A DNA stretch of 64,000 nucleotides from Streptomyces huiliensis (GTDB lineage: Bacteria > Actinomycetota > Actinomycetes > Streptomycetales > Streptomycetaceae). The translations under genes were made by a program, and so were the position numbers. Each line of letters begins with the position of its first letter. The first letter of the stretch is position 1. Below the pieces are notes generated by a model. The model did not search any database. It was not told the origin of the DNA and saw only the letters and a program-made list of their open reading frames with translations. Below are positions 24,612-32,543 of this stretch, piece after piece. The DNA lies in assembly GCF_020037025.1 (NCBI RefSeq), contig NZ_JAIQLH010000055.1, forward strand, positions 1 to 64,000, in the 5' to 3' direction.

Positions 24612-26810
24612 TCAGTCCGCGAAGAACTCCCCCCGCTCCGCCTTCTCCAGCAGCAGCCGCGGCGGCGCGAAGCGGTCGCCGTACGCCGCCTGGAGTTCCC
24701 GGGCACGCGCGGTGAATCCGGCGGGGCCGCCCTCGTACCCGTTGATGTACTGGACGGCGCCGCCGGTCCAGCCGGGGAAGCCGATGCCGAACAGGGAGCC
24801 GATGTTGGCGTCGGCGACCGACGTGAGGACGCCCTCCTCCAGACAGCGGACGGTGTCCAGCGCCTCGGCGAACAGCATCCGCTCCTGGAGTTCCGCCAGG
24901 GAGATGCCGTCCGGCTGCGTCGTCCCTCCGAAGTGCTCGGCCAGGCCGGGCCACAGGCCCGTACGCCGGCCGTCCTCGTAGTCGTAGAAGCCGGCGCCGC
25001 CCGCCCGTCCGGTGCGCCCGAACTCGTCGACCATCCGGTCGATGACGGCGTCGGCCGGGTGCGGGGTCCAGGTGCCGCCGGCCGCCTCGGTGGCGCGCCG
25101 GGCCTCCTCGCGGATGCGGCGCGGCAGGGTGAGGGTGAGCTCGTCCATCAGGGAGAGGACCTTGGCGGGGTAGCCGGCCTGGGCGGCGGCCTGTTCGATG
25201 GTGGCGGCGGGGATGCCCTCGCCGAGCATGGCGACGCCCTCGGAGATGAACCGGCCGATGACGCGCGAGGTGAAGAAGCCGCGCGAGTCGTTGACGACGA
25301 TGGGTGTCTTGCGGAGCTGCCTGACGAGGTCGAAGGCGCGGGCCAGGGCCTCGTCGCCGGTGCGCTCGCCCTTGATGATCTCGATGAGCGGCATCTTGTC
25401 GACGGGCGAGAAGAAGTGCAGCCCGACGAAGTCGGCGGCCCGCTCGACGCCCTCGGCGAGCAGGGTGATGGGCAGGGTGGACGTGTTGGAGCAGAGCAGG
25501 GCGTCGGGGGCGACGACGTGCTGGATCTCCTGGAAGACCTTGTGCTTGAGGGCCGGGTCCTCGAAGACGGCCTCGATGACGGCGTCGCAGCCGGCGAGGT
25601 CGGCCGGGTCGGCGGTGGGGGTGATGCGGGCGAGGAGCGCGTCCCGCTTCTCCTCGGTCGTCCGGCCCTTGGCCAGGGCCTTGGCGAGGAGACCGGCCGA
25701 GTACTCCTTGCCCTTGCGGGCGTTGTCGAGCGAGACGTCCTTGAGGACGACGTCGATGCCGGCGCGGGCGCAGGCGTAGGCGATGCCGGCGCCCATCATG
25801 CCGGCGCCGAGCACGGCGACCTTGCGGACCTTCCGCTGCTCCGGTCCGGCGGGCCGGCTGCGACCGGCGTTGACCGCCTGGAGGTCGAAGAAGAACGCCT
25901 GGATCATGTTCTTGCTCGTCTGCCCGGTGGCCAGGTCCACGAAGTAGCGGGACTCGATCGTCGTGGCGGTCTCGAAGTCGACCTGGGCGCCCTCGACGGC
26001 GGCGGCGAGGATGTTGCGGGGCGCGGGGTAGGGGGCGCCCGAGGTCTGCTTGACGAGCGTCGCCGGGAAGGCGGGCAGGTTGGCGGCGAGGGCCGGGTGG
26101 GACGGCTTCCCGCCGGGCATCCGGTAGCCGTCGGTGTCCCAGGGCTGTCGGGACTCGGGGTGGGCGAGGACGAACTCCCGTGCCTTTGCGAGGAGTTCCT
26201 CGGCGCTGTCCACGACCTCGTGGACGAGCCCGGCCTCCAGCGCCCGCCGGGGGCTGTACTGGGTGCCCTGGACGAGGACCTTCAGCAGCGCGTCCGCGAT
26301 GCCGAGGAGGCGTACGGTACGGGTGACGCCCCCGCCGCCGGGGAGCAGGCCGAGGGTGACCTCGGGCAGACCGATCTTGGAGCCGGGCGCGTCGAGGGCG
26401 ATCCGGTGGTGGCAGGCGAGGGCGATCTCGTACCCGCCGCCGAGCGCCGCGCCGTTGAGGGCGGCGACGACCGGGATGCCCAGGGTCTCGATGCGGCGCA
26501 GGTCGCGCTTGAGCTCCTGGGTGGCCTCGAACGCGGTCTCCGCGTGCTCGGGCCGGAGCGTGATCAGTTCGCGGAGGTCGCCGCCGGCGAAGAAGGTCTT
26601 CTTCGCGGACGTGAAGATCACGCCACGGACGGACTCCCGCTCGGCCTCCAGGCGGTCGGCGACCGCCCGCAGGGACGCCTGGAAGTCGCGGTTCATGGTG
26701 TTGGCGGACTGCCGCGGGTCGTCGAGGACGAGGGTGACGACGCCGTCGGCGTCCTGCTCCCAGCGGATCGTCTCGGCGGGGCTGGTGGTACTCGTGCCGG
26801 CGGTGCTCAT
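24612..26810 (-). CDS. FadB/FadJ-like multifunctional beta-oxidation enzyme (enoyl-CoA hydratase / 3-hydroxyacyl-CoA dehydrogenase)
   Basis: 732 residues. The N-terminal crotonase domain is residues ~15-200 (TFFAGGDLREL oxyanion hole; ALNGAALGGGYEIALACHH; LPEVTLGLLPGGGG carrying the catalytic Glu). The NAD-binding 3-hydroxyacyl-CoA dehydrogenase domain begins near 330 (VAVLGAGMMGAGIAYACARAG), with the catalytic LHFFSPV segment and a C-terminal helical domain. It carries out the hydration and oxidation steps of fatty-acid beta-oxidation, cooperating with the thiolase encoded 73 bp upstream. This pair forms the trifunctional-like unit of the operon running 30694 to 24612. Confidence 0.95.
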   Translation of the reverse strand: MSTAGTSTTSPAETIRWEQDADGVVTLVLDDPRQSANTMNRDFQASLRAVADRLEAERESVRGVIFTSAKKTFFAGGDLRELITLRPEHAETAFEATQELKRDLRRIETLGIPVVAALNGAALGGGYEIALACHHRIALDAPGSKIGLPEVTLGLLPGGGGVTRTVRLLGIADALLKVLVQGTQYSPRRALEAGLVHEVVDSAEELLAKAREFVLAHPESRQPWDTDGYRMPGGKPSHPALAANLPAFPATLVKQTSGAPYPAPRNILAAAVEGAQVDFETATTIESRYFVDLATGQTSKNMIQAFFFDLQAVNAGRSRPAGPEQRKVRKVAVLGAGMMGAGIAYACARAGIDVVLKDVSLDNARKGKEYSAGLLAKALAKGRTTEEKRDALLARITPTADPADLAGCDAVIEAVFEDPALKHKVFQEIQHVVAPDALLCSNTSTLPITLLAEGVERAADFVGLHFFSPVDKMPLIEIIKGERTGDEALARAFDLVRQLRKTPIVVNDSRGFFTSRVIGRFISEGVAMLGEGIPAATIEQAAAQAGYPAKVLSLMDELTLTLPRRIREEARRATEAAGGTWTPHPADAVIDRMVDEFGRTGRAGGAGFYDYEDGRRTGLWPGLAEHFGGTTQPDGISLAELQERMLFAEALDTVRCLEEGVLTSVADANIGSLFGIGFPGWTGGAVQYINGYEGGPAGFTARARELQAAYGDRFAPPRLLLEKAERGEFFAD

Positions 26811-26883
26811 GGTGGTGGTCTCCTGGAGGTCTGGGTGGCGGGTACGGCCGGGGCGGGAAACGGGATCCGGGGCTGCCCGCCGC

Positions 26884-28098
26884 TCAGAGGCGCTCGACGA
26901 CGGTGGCGACACCCATGCCGCCGCCCACGCACAGCGTGACCAGCCCGTACCGCTTCCCCTGCCGCTCCAGTTCGTCGACGACCGTGCCCAGGAGCATCGC
27001 CCCGGTGGCGCCGAGCGGGTGGCCGAGGGCGATGGCCCCGCCGTTGACGTTGATCTTCTCCAGGCCGATGCCCATGTCGTCGGCGAAGCGCAGCACGACG
27101 GCGGCGAACGCCTCGTTCATCTCGACGAGGTCGATGTCGTCGATGGTCAGCCCGGCCTTGGCCAGGGCCTTGCGGCAGGCGGGCGCGGGCCCGGTGAGCA
27201 TGATGGTCGGCTCGGATCCCGAGACGGCGGCGGAGACGATCCGGGCGCGCGGGGTCAGCCCGTACCGCTCGCCGACCCGCTCGTTGCCGATGGCCACGAG
27301 GGCGGCGCCGTCGACGATTCCGGAGGAGTTGCCGGCGTGGTGGACGTGGTCGATCCGCTCCACCCAGTGGTACTTGGCCAGCGCCACGGCGTCGAAGCCG
27401 GCCGCCTCGCCGATGCCGGCGAAGGAGGGCTTGAGCTTGGCGAGGGTCTCGGGGGTGGTGCCGGGGCGCAGGTGCTCGTCGCGGTCGAGGACGACCAGGC
27501 CGTTGCGATCGCGTACGGGGACGACGGAGCGGTCGAAGCGGCCCTCCTTCCAGGCGCGGGCGGCGTTCTCCTGCGAGCGGGAGGCGAAGGCGTCGACGTC
27601 GTGGCGGGTGTAGCCGCCGAGGGTGGCGATGAGGTCGGCGCTGACGCCCTGGGGGACGAAGCCGGTGGCGAAGTTGGTCATGGGGTCGCCGAACCAGGCA
27701 CCGCCGTCGGAGGCCATGGGCACCCGGGACATGGACTCGACGCCGCCCGCGAGGACGAGGTCCTCCCAGCCCGAACGCACCTTGGCGGCGGCCGTGTTGA
27801 CGGCTTCGAGGCCGGAGGCACAGAAGCGGTTCTGCTGGACGCCGGCGACGGTCTCGGGCAGCCCCGCGGCGACGGCGGCGATCCGCGCGATGTCCGAGCC
27901 CTGCTCGCCGACCGGACTGACGACGCCGAGCACGATGTCGTCGATCGCGGCGGGGTCGAGGTCCGGGAAGCGGCGGCGCAGCTCGTGGAGGAGCCCGACG
28001 ACGAGGTCGATGGGCTTGGTGCCGTGCAGGGAGCCGTTCGCCTTGCCGCGGCCCCTGGGGGTGCGGATGGCGTCGTAGACGTACGCTTCGGTGCTCAA
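26884..28098 (-). CDS. acetyl-CoA C-acyltransferase (thiolase), FadA type
   Basis: 404 residues. Catalytic Cys93 in [11 protein letters not shown], His360 in GHPLGATGA and Cys390 in LCVGGGMG give the complete thiolase triad. It performs the last beta-oxidation step, releasing acetyl-CoA from 3-ketoacyl-CoA; a biosynthetic role is less likely given the FadB-like partner directly downstream. It is separated from the upstream acyl-CoA dehydrogenase gene by ~300 bp that are mostly the 75-bp minisatellite, so it may have its own promoter. Start [16 protein letters not shown] is typical of the family. Confidence 0.95.
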   Translation of the reverse strand: MSTEAYVYDAIRTPRGRGKANGSLHGTKPIDLVVGLLHELRRRFPDLDPAAIDDIVLGVVSPVGEQGSDIARIAAVAAGLPETVAGVQQNRFCASGLEAVNTAAAKVRSGWEDLVLAGGVESMSRVPMASDGGAWFGDPMTNFATGFVPQGVSADLIATLGGYTRHDVDAFASRSQENAARAWKEGRFDRSVVPVRDRNGLVVLDRDEHLRPGTTPETLAKLKPSFAGIGEAAGFDAVALAKYHWVERIDHVHHAGNSSGIVDGAALVAIGNERVGERYGLTPRARIVSAAVSGSEPTIMLTGPAPACRKALAKAGLTIDDIDLVEMNEAFAAVVLRFADDMGIGLEKINVNGGAIALGHPLGATGAMLLGTVVDELERQGKRYGLVTLCVGGGMGVATVVERL

Positions 28099-28140
28099 GG
28101 TCGGCAGCCTTCCTGGGGGTGGGTCTCGATGATGCGGTCG

Positions 28141-28395
28141 GACGGTTCAGGCCGGCGGTATCGGTGTCGGATGGTTCAGGCCGGCGGTGTCGGACGGTTC
28201 AGACCGGCGTTCTCGGACGGTTCAGGCCGGCGGTATCGGTGTCGGATGGTTCAGGCCGGCGGTGTCGGACGGTTCAGACCGGCGTTCTCGGACGGTTCAG
28301 GCCGGCGGTATCGGTGTCGGATGGTTCAGGCCGGCGGTGTCGGACGGTTCAGACCGGCGTTCTCGGACGGTTCAGGCCGGCGGTGTCGGGCGGTT
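28141..28395. repeat. 75-bp tandem minisatellite (three full copies plus a partial)
   Basis: Exact copies at 28141-28215, 28216-28290 and 28291-28365, then a partial one. Each unit holds three to four ~20-bp variants of GGTTCAGGCCGGCGGT. On the minus strand this reads GGCCTGAACC, matching the very end of the acyl-CoA dehydrogenase gene (GCTGGCCTGAACC). The array therefore looks like repeated amplification of that gene's stop-codon region. Because 75 is a multiple of 3, several frames stay open, but no start, ribosome site or codon bias supports a protein. Confidence 0.95.
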
Positions 28396-29546
28396 CAGGC
28401 CAGCAGTGAGCGCCCGATGATCTCCTTCATGATCTCGGTCGTACCGCCGTAGATCGTCTGGATCCGGCCGTCGGTGAACGCCCGGGCGACCGGGTACTCG
28501 GCCATGTAGCCGTACCCGCCGTGCAGTTGGAGGCACCGGTCGGCGACGCGCTTCTGCAGCTCGGTCGCCCACCACTTGGCCATCGACGCGTGTTCGGCGT
28601 CCAGCCGCCCGTCGGTGTGCTCCACCACGCAGCGGTCGACGAAGGCGCGGGTGACGGCGCACTCGGTGGCCATCTCCGCGAGTTCGAAGCGGATGTGCTG
28701 GAACCGGGCGAGCGGCCGGCCGAAGGCCTCGCGCTCCTTGACGTACCGCGTGGTGATCTCCACCAGGTGCTCGGCGACGGCCGCGGCGGAGACGGCGATC
28801 TGCAACCGCTCCTGCGGCAGGTTGGCCATCAGATGCCCGAACGCACCGTGCAGCTCACCCAGCAGGTTCCCCTTGGGCACGCGGACGTCGTCGAAGAACA
28901 GCTCGGCGGTGTCCTGCGACTTCTGCCCGATCTTGGCGAGGTTCCGGCCGCGCTCGAACCCCGGCATGCCGCGTTCGACGACGAGCAGGCTGAGCCCGCG
29001 GGCCCCGCCCTCGGGGGTGGTCCGGGCCACGACGATCACGAGGTCGGCGAGGATCCCGTTGGAGATGAACGTCTTGGACCCGTTGAGCAGCCAGTGGTCG
29101 CCCTCGTCCACGGCCGTGGTGCGGATCCCCTGGAGGTCGGACCCGGCCCCGGGTTCGGTCATGGCGATGGCGGTGACGGTCTCGCCGGTGCAGAAGCCGG
29201 GCAGCCAGCGCCGCTTCTGCTCGTCGGTGGCGAGGGCGGTGAGGTACGGCCCGATGATGTCGTTGTGCAGCCCGGCGGCGAACCCGGCCACGCCCGCGCG
29301 GGCGAACTCCTCGGCGAGGACGACGCCGAACCGGAAGTCCGGGGCGCCCCCGCCGCCGTACTCCTCGGGCACGGCGAGCCCGAGCAGCCCCTGCTTGCCG
29401 GCCGCCCGCCAGACGTCGCGGGAGACGACGCCGTCCTCCTCCCACCGCTCGTAGTGGGGCGCGACCTCACGGTCGAGGAAGGTCCGCACGGTGCTGCGGA
29501 AGGCATCGTGCCGGTCGTCGAAGATCCGTCGCTCCAGCGCTCGCAT
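28395..29546 (-). CDS. acyl-CoA dehydrogenase
   Basis: 383 residues, full length. FAD/acyl-CoA signatures: AIAMTEPGAGSDLQGI (~133-148) and the DRCLQLHGGYGYMAEYP stretch (~335-352). The C-terminal loop reads IYGGTTEIM rather than IYEGTNE, so the catalytic Glu of medium-chain enzymes is replaced by Gly, and the base may sit at the alternative position used by isovaleryl/long-chain enzymes. It makes the first, flavin-dependent step of acyl-CoA oxidation. The start codon overlaps the stop of the CoA-transferase gene (TGATG), so the two are translationally coupled. The stop lies at the edge of the minisatellite. Confidence 0.93.
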   Translation of the reverse strand: MRALERRIFDDRHDAFRSTVRTFLDREVAPHYERWEEDGVVSRDVWRAAGKQGLLGLAVPEEYGGGGAPDFRFGVVLAEEFARAGVAGFAAGLHNDIIGPYLTALATDEQKRRWLPGFCTGETVTAIAMTEPGAGSDLQGIRTTAVDEGDHWLLNGSKTFISNGILADLVIVVARTTPEGGARGLSLLVVERGMPGFERGRNLAKIGQKSQDTAELFFDDVRVPKGNLLGELHGAFGHLMANLPQERLQIAVSAAAVAEHLVEITTRYVKEREAFGRPLARFQHIRFELAEMATECAVTRAFVDRCVVEHTDGRLDAEHASMAKWWATELQKRVADRCLQLHGGYGYMAEYPVARAFTDGRIQTIYGGTTEIMKEIIGRSLLA

Positions 29547-30694
29547 CACTGCGGCCCCTTCGGTAGAAGTCCGGTCTGGAGAAGCCCGGGAACGTCCCAG
29601 TCGCGGGCGACCTCCTCGGTGTGCGCGCCGGGCGGGGCGGGCGGCCGTCGGAGGGAGCCGGGGGTGGCGGAGAAGCGGGGCGCGGGGGCGGGCTGGGTGA
29701 CGCCGTCGCGCTCGGCGAAGGTGCCGCGGGCGGCGAGGTGCGGGTGGCCGGGGGCCTCGCGCAGCGAGAGCACGGGCGCGACGCAGGCGTCCGTCCCCTC
29801 GAACAGGGCCGTCCACTCGGCGCGGGTACGCCCCCGGAACCGCTCGGCGACGAGGTCCCGCAACTCCCCCCACCGCCCCGGATCCTCCCGCGCGGCGGCC
29901 TCCGCGCCCTCGATCCCCAGCAGCCGGACGAACTCCCCGTAGAACCGCGGTTCGAGCGCCCCGACGGCCATGTGCCCGCCGTCGGACGTCTCGTAGACGC
30001 CGTAGAACGGCGCGCCGCCGTCCAGCAGGTTTCCGCCGCGCCGGTCCTGCCAGGCGCCGGCGGCGAGCATGCCGTGGAGCATGGCGGTGAGGTGGGCGGT
30101 GCCGTCGACGATGGCGGCGTCGACGACCTGCCCTGCGCCGCCGGCCCGGGCGCGAAGGAGCGCGGAGAGCACGCCGACGACGAGGTAGAGGGAGCCGCCG
30201 GCGTAGTCGCCGAGCAGGTTGGCGGGCGGACAGGGCGGCCCGCCGGCCGGCCCGGTCAGCCCGAGGGCGCCGGTGACGGCGATGTACCCGATGTCGTGCC
30301 CGGCCGTCGGTGCCAGCGGCCCGTCCTGCCCCCAGCCGGTCATCCGCCCGTACACCAGCCGGGGGTTGCGCTCCAGACACGGCCCCGGCCCGACCCCGAG
30401 CCGCTCGGCGACCCCGGGCCGGTACCCCTCCAGCAGCACGTCGGCCCGCTCGACGAGCCCGAGGACGGCCTCCGCCCCGCCCTCCGCCTTCAGGTCGACG
30501 CACACGGAGCGCTTGTTCCGCTGGGTGACGTCCCGCCGCGGCTCTATCCCCAGCCCGGGCCCCCCGGGCCGGTCGACCCGCACCACGTCGGCCCCGAGAT
30601 CCCCGAGCAGCATCCCGGCGAACGGCCCGGGCCCGATCCCGGCCAGCTCGACGACACGCACACCCGCGAGCGGACCGCCCACCGCATCTGCCAT
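29546..30694 (-). CDS. CaiB/BaiF family CoA transferase or alpha-methylacyl-CoA racemase
   Basis: 382 residues. The N-terminal VRVVELAGIGPGPFAGMLLGDLGADVVRV is the family signature. The racemase-type catalytic pair is present: His133 (AGHDIGY) and Asp163 (LLGDYAGGS). That favours alpha-methylacyl-CoA racemase over formyl-CoA-type transferase. Such an enzyme epimerises 2-methyl branched acyl-CoAs so that acyl-CoA dehydrogenase can act, and the dehydrogenase gene follows with a 1-nt overlap. First gene of the operon that ends at 24612. Confidence 0.9.
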   Translation of the reverse strand: MADAVGGPLAGVRVVELAGIGPGPFAGMLLGDLGADVVRVDRPGGPGLGIEPRRDVTQRNKRSVCVDLKAEGGAEAVLGLVERADVLLEGYRPGVAERLGVGPGPCLERNPRLVYGRMTGWGQDGPLAPTAGHDIGYIAVTGALGLTGPAGGPPCPPANLLGDYAGGSLYLVVGVLSALLRARAGGAGQVVDAAIVDGTAHLTAMLHGMLAAGAWQDRRGGNLLDGGAPFYGVYETSDGGHMAVGALEPRFYGEFVRLLGIEGAEAAAREDPGRWGELRDLVAERFRGRTRAEWTALFEGTDACVAPVLSLREAPGHPHLAARGTFAERDGVTQPAPAPRFSATPGSLRRPPAPPGAHTEEVARDWDVPGLLQTGLLPKGPQ

Positions 30695-30850
30695 CCGGAC
30701 CGCTCCCGTGACCGTCGCCTCGATGACTCGCCTCTATGACAAGACCGCTGTAACACTCGTGATGTTAAGAACGTGTTCCACTCTCCACAAGCCCCGGACC
30801 CCGGGCGGAAATTGACGGACCCGGCCGACCCCGCGTCGAACTCCCCCGAC

Positions 30851-31228
30851 TCAGCCGTCCAACTCGGCGACAAGCCGCTTGGGAGCGACACACCGGTAGC
30901 TCTCCTCCACCCAGTCGCAGAGCAGCTCCACCGGCACGCCCCCGCCGGCCAACGGCACCGACACCCAACCATGCCGGCCCAGCCCGTACGCCGTGGGAGC
31001 GGCCCCCGGCACCGCGAGGGCGTGCCCGTGCGCCTCCTCGTCCTTCAGCTTGACGCTGATACCGGTCCCCTCGGCGTTCTCCTCGTCCCCCAGGAACACG
31101 AAGATCTTCTTGTTCACCTTCACGACGGCGCTCTCGCCCCACGGAAAGTCCTCGACGGCACCGGGCAGACCGAGAGCGAACGCGCGGACTTTCGCTCTCG
31201 CGACGAGGGGTGCGGGGGTGCGGGCCAT
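30851..31228 (-). CDS. MmcQ/YjbR family protein
   Basis: 125 residues, full length. The motif series LPGAVEDFPWGE, KVNKKIFVFLG and a C-terminal VELLCDWVEESYRCVAPKR marks the MmcQ/YjbR fold (CyaY-like, sometimes called DNA-binding). No enzymatic role is established. GGAGG lies 6 nt before the ATG, and TATAAA ~30 nt upstream may be its -10. This is the last ordinary chromosomal gene before the accessory island, so the left island border probably lies between 31229 and ~31430. Confidence 0.9.
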   Translation of the reverse strand: MARTPAPLVARAKVRAFALGLPGAVEDFPWGESAVVKVNKKIFVFLGDEENAEGTGISVKLKDEEAHGHALAVPGAAPTAYGLGRHGWVSVPLAGGGVPVELLCDWVEESYRCVAPKRLVAELDG

Positions 31229-31429
31229 GGAGTACCTCCGAGGAATTGATCGTTTATAGGTACACGCTAGGCGCGTCGACGTACGGCATCGTCCGACGCA
31301 TGCGGCGCGCCGGGTCTTCGTCGGCCGCCCCCGATCTCCGGCCCGTCATCGGCCGACGCGATCGCGGCCGCTCGGAGCGTACGCCCGTCCACGGACCCGG
31401 TCGCCGCATGACACCGCCGGCGAGCGGGG

Positions 31430-31435
31430 TAGCCT
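31430..31435 (+). promoter_or_regulatory. possible -10 box for the methyltransferase-like gene
   Basis: TAGCCT lies 41 nt before the GTG at 31477, leaving a leader with GGAAGAG at 31462. No convincing -35 is seen. Confidence 0.25.
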
Positions 31436-31476
31436 GCCATCCCCCCTTGCGTCGAGTTTCCGGAAGAGCACGAACG

Positions 31477-32472
31477 GTGATCATGGAAGATTCCCGCCTC
31501 GAACGCCTCAGCTGCCTCGCCGTGTGCGCCGGCGCGGGCGGTCTCGCGCTCGGCCTCGAACAGGCCGGTTTCGATCCCGTGTTGCTCTTGGACAATCGCC
31601 CGGTCGCCTGCGAGACCCTGCGCCTGAACCGTCCCCGATGGAACGTTCTCGAAACGGACGTCCTGGATTTCGACCCGGTGGACCACCAGGTGACGTACGA
31701 CGTCGACCTTTTGGCCGCCGGCCTGCCTCGGGTGAAGGCCGGCGCGGCGGTGGCGCGTGTGGACGACGAGGAGATACGCGTACTCGCGGCGACGATCATG
31801 CTCATGCATGGAGTCCGGCCTCGGGCCCTGCTCGTCGAGAACGTGCCGGACCTGGTCTCCAAGCCCGCCTTCGAGCCGGTTCGCGCGTACATCGCGGCGG
31901 AATTGCAACACCTCGGATATCGACATCACTGGTTCGTTCTCAATGCGATGGACCACGGGGTGCCCCAGGATCGCAAACAGGGCATCCTCGTGGCCTTGAA
32001 GGGGGACGCCATCGAGGACTTCGTCGTTCCGACGCCCGACGCGAAACCGCCGGTCACGGTGGGCGAGGCGTTGGGCGCCTCCATGGCCTCTCGCGGCTGG
32101 CCCCACGCGGCCGCGTGGGCAGCGCAGGCCGACCGGGTCGCTCCGACCCTGGTCGGCGGCTCCTGGAACCGCGGTGGGGCCGACCTGGGGCCGACCGGAT
32201 CGAAGCGTTCCTGGGCCCGCATGCGGGTTAACGGCGGCACCGTCGCCGACGAGCCCCCCGGCCCCGATTTCCCGTGGGAGCCCTCGCTCGACGTCAAGGG
32301 CATGGTGTCACTGACCGTCGAGCAGGCGGCGCGGCTGCAGGGCTTTCCCGGCGACTGGCGCTTCGCCGGGCGCAAGACGGCCCGTTACCGGCAGATAGGA
32401 CACGCCTCGCCGCCTCCCGTGGGCCGGGCCCTCGGGCTCGCGATCCGGGCGGCGTTGCCGGCCCGGGCCTGA
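31477..32472 (+). CDS. C5-cytosine methyltransferase-fold protein lacking the catalytic Cys (probable pseudoenzyme)
   Basis: 331 residues. Methyltransferase motifs in order: I CAGAGGLALGLEQAGF (17-32), VI VENVP (120-124), VIII VPQDRKQGILVAL (162-174), IX RLQGFP (286-291) and X RQIGHASPPP (305-314). Where motif IV should read PCQ, it reads GLPRVKAGAAV (82-92): the catalytic Cys is replaced by Arg. Cofactor and DNA binding may survive, but the standard methylation chemistry cannot. A structural or sensing role in the neighbouring system is possible. A second, intact C5 methyltransferase sits at the other end of the island. Start GTG 31477 (GGAAGAG 8 nt upstream); ATG 31483 is an alternative. 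Confidence 0.85.
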   Translation: MIMEDSRLERLSCLAVCAGAGGLALGLEQAGFDPVLLLDNRPVACETLRLNRPRWNVLETDVLDFDPVDHQVTYDVDLLAAGLPRVKAGAAVARVDDEEIRVLAATIMLMHGVRPRALLVENVPDLVSKPAFEPVRAYIAAELQHLGYRHHWFVLNAMDHGVPQDRKQGILVALKGDAIEDFVVPTPDAKPPVTVGEALGASMASRGWPHAAAWAAQADRVAPTLVGGSWNRGGADLGPTGSKRSWARMRVNGGTVADEPPGPDFPWEPSLDVKGMVSLTVEQAARLQGFPGDWRFAGRKTARYRQIGHASPPPVGRALGLAIRAALPARA

Positions 32473-32489
32473 CCCTCGGGACGCGGGGC

Positions 32490-32528
32490 GGCGAGGAGGG
32501 GAGAGCCGCTCGTCCTCCTCTCCTCGCC
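32490..32528. terminator. bidirectional terminator between the methyltransferase-like gene and the drmB-like gene
   Basis: GGCGAGGAGGGGAG pairs with CTCTCCTCGCC around a short loop, in the 71 bp between two convergent stops. Confidence 0.6.
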
Positions 32529-32543
32529 GTCACCGCCCGGTAC

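Noticed and set aside
28141-28395. CRISPR-like array
   Set aside because: Repeats are directly abutting with no unique spacers, and there are no cas genes in the window.
28119-28420. Small + strand proteins made of 25-residue repeats
   Set aside because: They arise from the 75-bp minisatellite, which keeps all frames open. No ribosome site or independent coding signal.
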